From: Pseudomonadota bacterium
GTDB lineage: Bacteria; Pseudomonadota; Alphaproteobacteria; Rhizobiales; Tepidamorphaceae
Assembly: GCA_023458595.1 (NCBI GenBank)
Contig: JAEWYT010000037.1
Span: 1 to 6,261, forward strand
Length of the DNA: 6,261 nt
Direction of reading: 5' to 3'
Shown: piece by piece, positions 5,445-6,261 of the stretch
Layout of the letters: every line of letters starts with the position of its first letter
Position numbering within the stretch: position 1 is the first letter of the stretch
Translations under genes and position numbers: made by a program
Notes under the pieces: generated by a model
Told to the model about the DNA's origin: nothing
Databases searched by the model: none
The model's input: the letters and a program-made list of their open reading frames with translations, nothing else

Positions 5445-6261
5445 GCGTCCGACCGGCGTCCGCGCTCGGCGAGCGAGTCGCGCAGGTCCTTCAGCGCGGC
5501 GAAGGGCGACAGCGGATCGGGCTCCTTGGGCGGGCGCTTCTCGTGCGGCTTGCGATCGGGCCTCGGGCCGCGATGGTCGTCCTGCCGGCCCTTTCGGCCG
5601 TCGTGGCGGTCGCCGCGGCCTTTGCGACCCTTTGTCTCACTGCGCGGCGGCCTTTTTCCTTCACCCCGGCCGCCCTCCTCGGAACGGCCCCTGCGGTCGC
5701 CCTTGCCGTCGGACTTCTGCCGGCGCGGCGTCTCGTGACGGCGGCTCGGCCGCCAGACGACGATCTCCGCGGGCTCGGCGGGCGCTTCGGGGTCTGCGGC
5801 AACGGCTTCCGCCGGGGCGAGCGGAGCATCGGCCGCCTCGGGCGGCGCCTGTTCGGGCACCTCGGGAGCCGGTCCCGCGGCGACCGGTTCGGCGGGCGTC
5901 TCCGCCGGCAGTTCGGGTGCCGGTTCGGGCTCCTGCTCAGCCGGCGGCCCAGCCGGCGGTTCGGGTGTCGGTTCGGGCGCCGGTTCAGCCGTCGCGGCGG
6001 CCGTTTCGGTCGTCGGCGTGTCGGCTGCGAGGGCGGCTTCGGCCACGGGTGCCGCTTCGGCGGAAGGCTTCGGCGGGGCGGGGCGGCGCTCGCTGCGATA
6101 GCCGAGGGCCTTCAGGATCTCGGTGAAATCATCGCCTGCGCAACCTGCGAGCGAGGTCATCTTCTCGCTGACGCAAAAAGTGCGCCCGTCGACGGCGCCG
6201 GGCGGGGGCGCGGTCTCGCCGCCGGGCTTCCACGACAGCGCGGCGCGGATCAGGTCGGCGA
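5441..6261 (-). CDS. SUV3-like superfamily 2 helicase, C-terminal part (partial)
   Basis: The frame is open from the right edge (6261) to TGA at 5443-5441, giving 272 residues. The Met at 6160 is internal, because the upstream residues ADLIRAALSW and the following ILKALGYRSE match the C-terminal region I recall for alphaproteobacterial SUV3/MgpS-like helicases of about 1000 residues. The ATPase motifs lie outside the window. After about 60 residues comes a long Ala/Pro/Glu-rich acidic linker (about 6085-5770). Next are the conserved VVWRPSRRHE, a very basic Arg/Lys/Gly/Asp-rich stretch, and a final SPFAALKDLRDSLAERGR segment. The tail looks disordered and probably contacts RNA. The gene overlaps the S4 gene by four bases. 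Family assignment is moderate because no helicase motif is visible. Confidence 0.75.
   Translation of the reverse strand, partial: ADLIRAALSWKPGGETAPPPGAVDGRTFCVSEKMTSLAGCAGDDFTEILKALGYRSERRPAPPKPSAEAAPVAEAALAADTPTTETAAATAEPAPEPTPEPPAGPPAEQEPEPAPELPAETPAEPVAAGPAPEVPEQAPPEAADAPLAPAEAVAADPEAPAEPAEIVVWRPSRRHETPRRQKSDGKGDRRGRSEEGGRGEGKRPPRSETKGRKGRGDRHDGRKGRQDDHRGPRPDRKPHEKRPPKEPDPLSPFAALKDLRDSLAERGRRSDA
5911..5978. repeat. In-frame short direct repeats in the helicase linker
   Basis: A 20-base unit beginning GTTCGGGTG is found at 5911-5930 and again at 5959-5978 with one mismatch. The offset is 48 bases, which preserves frame. On the coding strand it specifies Glu-Pro-Ala-Pro-Glu-like units. 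The linker has probably grown by slippage or duplication. Confidence 0.6.

Noticed and set aside
5242..6126. A 294-codon plus-strand frame opposite the helicase tail and S4 gene.
   Set aside because: Its Arg/Pro/Ala-rich product mirrors the low-complexity helicase tail, there is no motif, and it crosses two well-supported minus-strand genes.

Overview
This window looks like a core-chromosome segment of a high-GC alphaproteobacterium, most likely of the Rhizobiales/Hyphomicrobiales. Three things suggest this. The sigma factor is of the RpoH2 type and has an EcfG-like promoter. There is a CarD/CdnL regulator and a 7Fe-type FdxA ferredoxin. The order helicase - S4 protein - fdxA - carD - rpoH next to an M48 protease is one I recall from that order. 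No database search was run, so family names rest on motifs and recalled homologues.

Layout. Positions 1-127 are the right-hand end of an insertion sequence: the last 30 codons of an IS481-like transposase and a terminal inverted repeat. Ten bases further on is a complete minus-strand tRNA-Arg(CCT) with encoded CCA (138-214) and a candidate promoter. On the plus strand, two overlapping genes follow, both apparently starting with TTG: an exported SNase-like protein with a divergent active site (316-1113) and an M48 metalloprotease lipoprotein with a C-terminal LysM domain (1097-2644). The remaining genes are on the minus strand. Read in their own direction they are the C-terminal tail of an SUV3-like helicase (running off the right edge), an S4 RNA-binding protein overlapping it by GTGA, fdxA, carD with a long structured leader and a clear terminator, and rpoH with its own promoter. 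The plus and minus blocks converge at 2645-2705, where no convincing terminator is visible.

Functionally the window combines envelope protein turnover (M48/LysM lipoprotein and exported SNase-like protein), stress transcription (RpoH2, probably under EcfG), global transcription tuning (CarD) and RNA handling (S4 protein and helicase).

I see no obviously new defence, CRISPR or biosynthetic system. The points most worth a second look are the roughly 235-nt hairpin-rich carD leader, the EcfG-like promoter of rpoH, the loss of catalytic acids in the SNase-like protein, and the IS end abutting tRNA-Arg.
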